DNA of 64,000 nucleotides from assembly GCF_030397665.1 (NCBI RefSeq), contig NZ_JAPUBT010000001.1, forward strand, positions 555,926 through 619,925, given 5' to 3'. The notes below the pieces were generated by a model. It was not told the DNA's origin and did not search any database. It saw only the letters and a list, made by a program, of their open reading frames with translations. This stretch comes from Janthinobacterium sp. SUN073 (GTDB lineage Bacteria > Pseudomonadota > Gammaproteobacteria > Burkholderiales > Burkholderiaceae_D). The position numbers and the translations under genes were made by a program. Positions 62,870 through 64,000 of this stretch are shown here, piece after piece (positions within the stretch are counted from its first letter, which is position 1; every line of letters begins with the position of its first letter).

Positions 62870-64000
62870 ATGATGACCACCCACTTGACGCTGGCCCTGC
62901 GCCGCCATTCCTTCCATGTTTTGCTGGGCGCTTGCGCCGCAGGCCTCTCCCTGCCGGCCCTGGCGCAAACAGCCGTCGCCATCGCCGTGGCGTCCGCCAC
63001 CACCGAGATGGCAGCGCCCGTTGATGACAACGCACCGATGGCCACCGTGGAGATTTCCTCGCGCAAGACGCGTTCTTCGGTCGCCCTGAGCAAGAATGAA
63101 ATCCAGAAAATCCTGCCCGGCACGAATCCCCTGAAAGCCTTGCAAACCTTGCCTGGCGTCAGCTTCCAGACGGCCGATCCATGGGGCAACAACGAACAAA
63201 ACCTGTCGCTGTTCGTGCATGGCTTTTCCGGCCAGCAACTCGGCTACACCATGGATGGCGTGCCGCTCGGTGACCAGCAGTACGGCAACTACAACGGCCT
63301 GTCGCCGCAGCGCGCCGTGATCAGCGAAAACGTGCGCAGCGTCGTGCTGTCCTCGGGCGCGGGCGACCTGGCGACGGCCTCGACCAGCAACCTGGGCGGC
63401 ACCATCGAAACCTATTCCAGCGACCCGCTGGCCACGCAAGGCGCCAGCGTGCAGCAGACCGTGGGCAGCCACCGCACCTCGCGCACGTTCGCCCGCTACG
63501 ACACGGGCGCCTTCGGCGACGGCAGCAGCGCCTACTTTTCCATCCTGCATCACGAAGCGCGCGCCTGGGACTTCGATGCGCGCCAGGGCGGCGACCAGTT
63601 CAACGCCAAATACGTCAACCGCAGCGAGGCGGGCAAGCTGACCCTGTTCTTCAATTACTCGGACAAGATCGAACCGAACGAAGACAGCACCGTGCACGTG
63701 GCCGGGGAGACGAGCGCGCCGTACACGCGCCCCTTCCTGTACCCGGACTTCAAGGCGGCCCTCAATTACCTGTCGCCGACGGGCGCCACGCCAGCCGCCG
63801 ACGGCAACAATTACCGCAATTACTACAGCGATGCGCAGCGCACCGATTACCTGGCCTACGCCAAGTTCGACGCCAACTTGTCCGAAGGCATGACGTGGGC
63901 TAACCAGGTGTATTACCACAAGGATGACGGCGCGGGCGTGGTAGCCGGCCCCATCGGCGTGGCCGGCTTGCCTGGCCTGTTCAGCGTGTACTACCCGAAA
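62870..64000 (+). CDS. TonB-dependent receptor, N-terminal part (cut by window edge)
   Basis: 377 codons open to the window edge. A signal peptide ends near residue 33 (SLPALAQ). The plug domain includes PLKALQTLPGVSFQTADPWG, NLSLFVHGF, YTMDGVPLGDQQYGNYNG and NLGGTIETYSS. The start of the beta-barrel follows. The ATG at 62870 or the adjacent 62873 is used. The tandem PhoB-like boxes upstream suggest a phosphorus-related substrate, but nothing in the protein itself shows this. Confidence 0.9.
   Translation, partial: MMTTHLTLALRRHSFHVLLGACAAGLSLPALAQTAVAIAVASATTEMAAPVDDNAPMATVEISSRKTRSSVALSKNEIQKILPGTNPLKALQTLPGVSFQTADPWGNNEQNLSLFVHGFSGQQLGYTMDGVPLGDQQYGNYNGLSPQRAVISENVRSVVLSSGAGDLATASTSNLGGTIETYSSDPLATQGASVQQTVGSHRTSRTFARYDTGAFGDGSSAYFSILHHEARAWDFDARQGGDQFNAKYVNRSEAGKLTLFFNYSDKIEPNEDSTVHVAGETSAPYTRPFLYPDFKAALNYLSPTGATPAADGNNYRNYYSDAQRTDYLAYAKFDANLSEGMTWANQVYYHKDDGAGVVAGPIGVAGLPGLFSVYYPK

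Overview
The window reads as a chromosomal segment of a high-GC betaproteobacterium of the order Burkholderiales, most likely family Oxalobacteraceae (Janthinobacterium/Massilia-like). This rests on protein style and gene neighbourhoods (a paired cyanophycin synthetase locus, a bamC-dapA block, and a yciO/rnm/htpX block). No rRNA is present to confirm it. No tRNA, rRNA, CRISPR array, prophage or complete insertion sequence was recognised.

Layout. 1-4.4 kb: a minus-strand chemosensory-type operon (cheR, cheB, a receiver-histidine kinase hybrid, and a multi-PAS sensor kinase cut by the window edge). 4.5-9.5 kb: small metabolic genes with their regulators (aldo/keto reductase with divergent LysR, free-methionine-sulfoxide reductase, O-methyltransferase, EamA transporter with divergent AraC). 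9.6-12.0 kb: an unusual membrane protein with DnaJ-like Cys-rich repeats and Sel1 repeats. 12.2-16.3 kb: a nitrobindin-like protein, a TetR-map-hypothetical operon, and AMP nucleosidase. 16.3-17.3 kb: a RES/Xre toxin-antitoxin pair. 17.4-25.5 kb: a cyanophycin locus with two divergent arms, DUF1854 protein plus ABC exporter on one side and two cyanophycin synthetases on the other; the first synthetase has a degenerate Mur-ligase P-loop. 25.6-34.5 kb: a GGDEF/EAL protein, a TonB-dependent receptor, and an RpiR regulator with a class III aminotransferase.

34.5-47.4 kb is an accessory type VI secretion island. A minus-strand operon carries tssF, tssG, vgrG, a Tle3-type lipase, a Tla3-like (DUF2875) protein and a PAAR tip. 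Divergent from it are a Ser/Thr kinase with TPR-like repeats and an overlapping unknown gene. The rest of the secretion apparatus is not here, base composition is mosaic, and a 160-bp element with terminal inverted repeats abuts the PAAR end.

47.5-62.7 kb is mostly housekeeping: mutS, slyD, roxA, an Ala-rich small lipoprotein, bamC, dapA, a methyltransferase, a site-2 protease, yciO, htpX, rnm, an alpha/beta hydrolase, a gamma carbonic anhydrase and hslO. The window ends inside a second TonB-dependent receptor. It is preceded by four tandem 7-bp repeats with exact 11-bp period, the layout of a double PhoB box, which suggests phosphate-starvation control.

Start codons were chosen by ribosome binding site and overlap. 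Several differ from the longest open frame, including TTG for amn, GTG for tssG and GTG for the Tla3-like gene.
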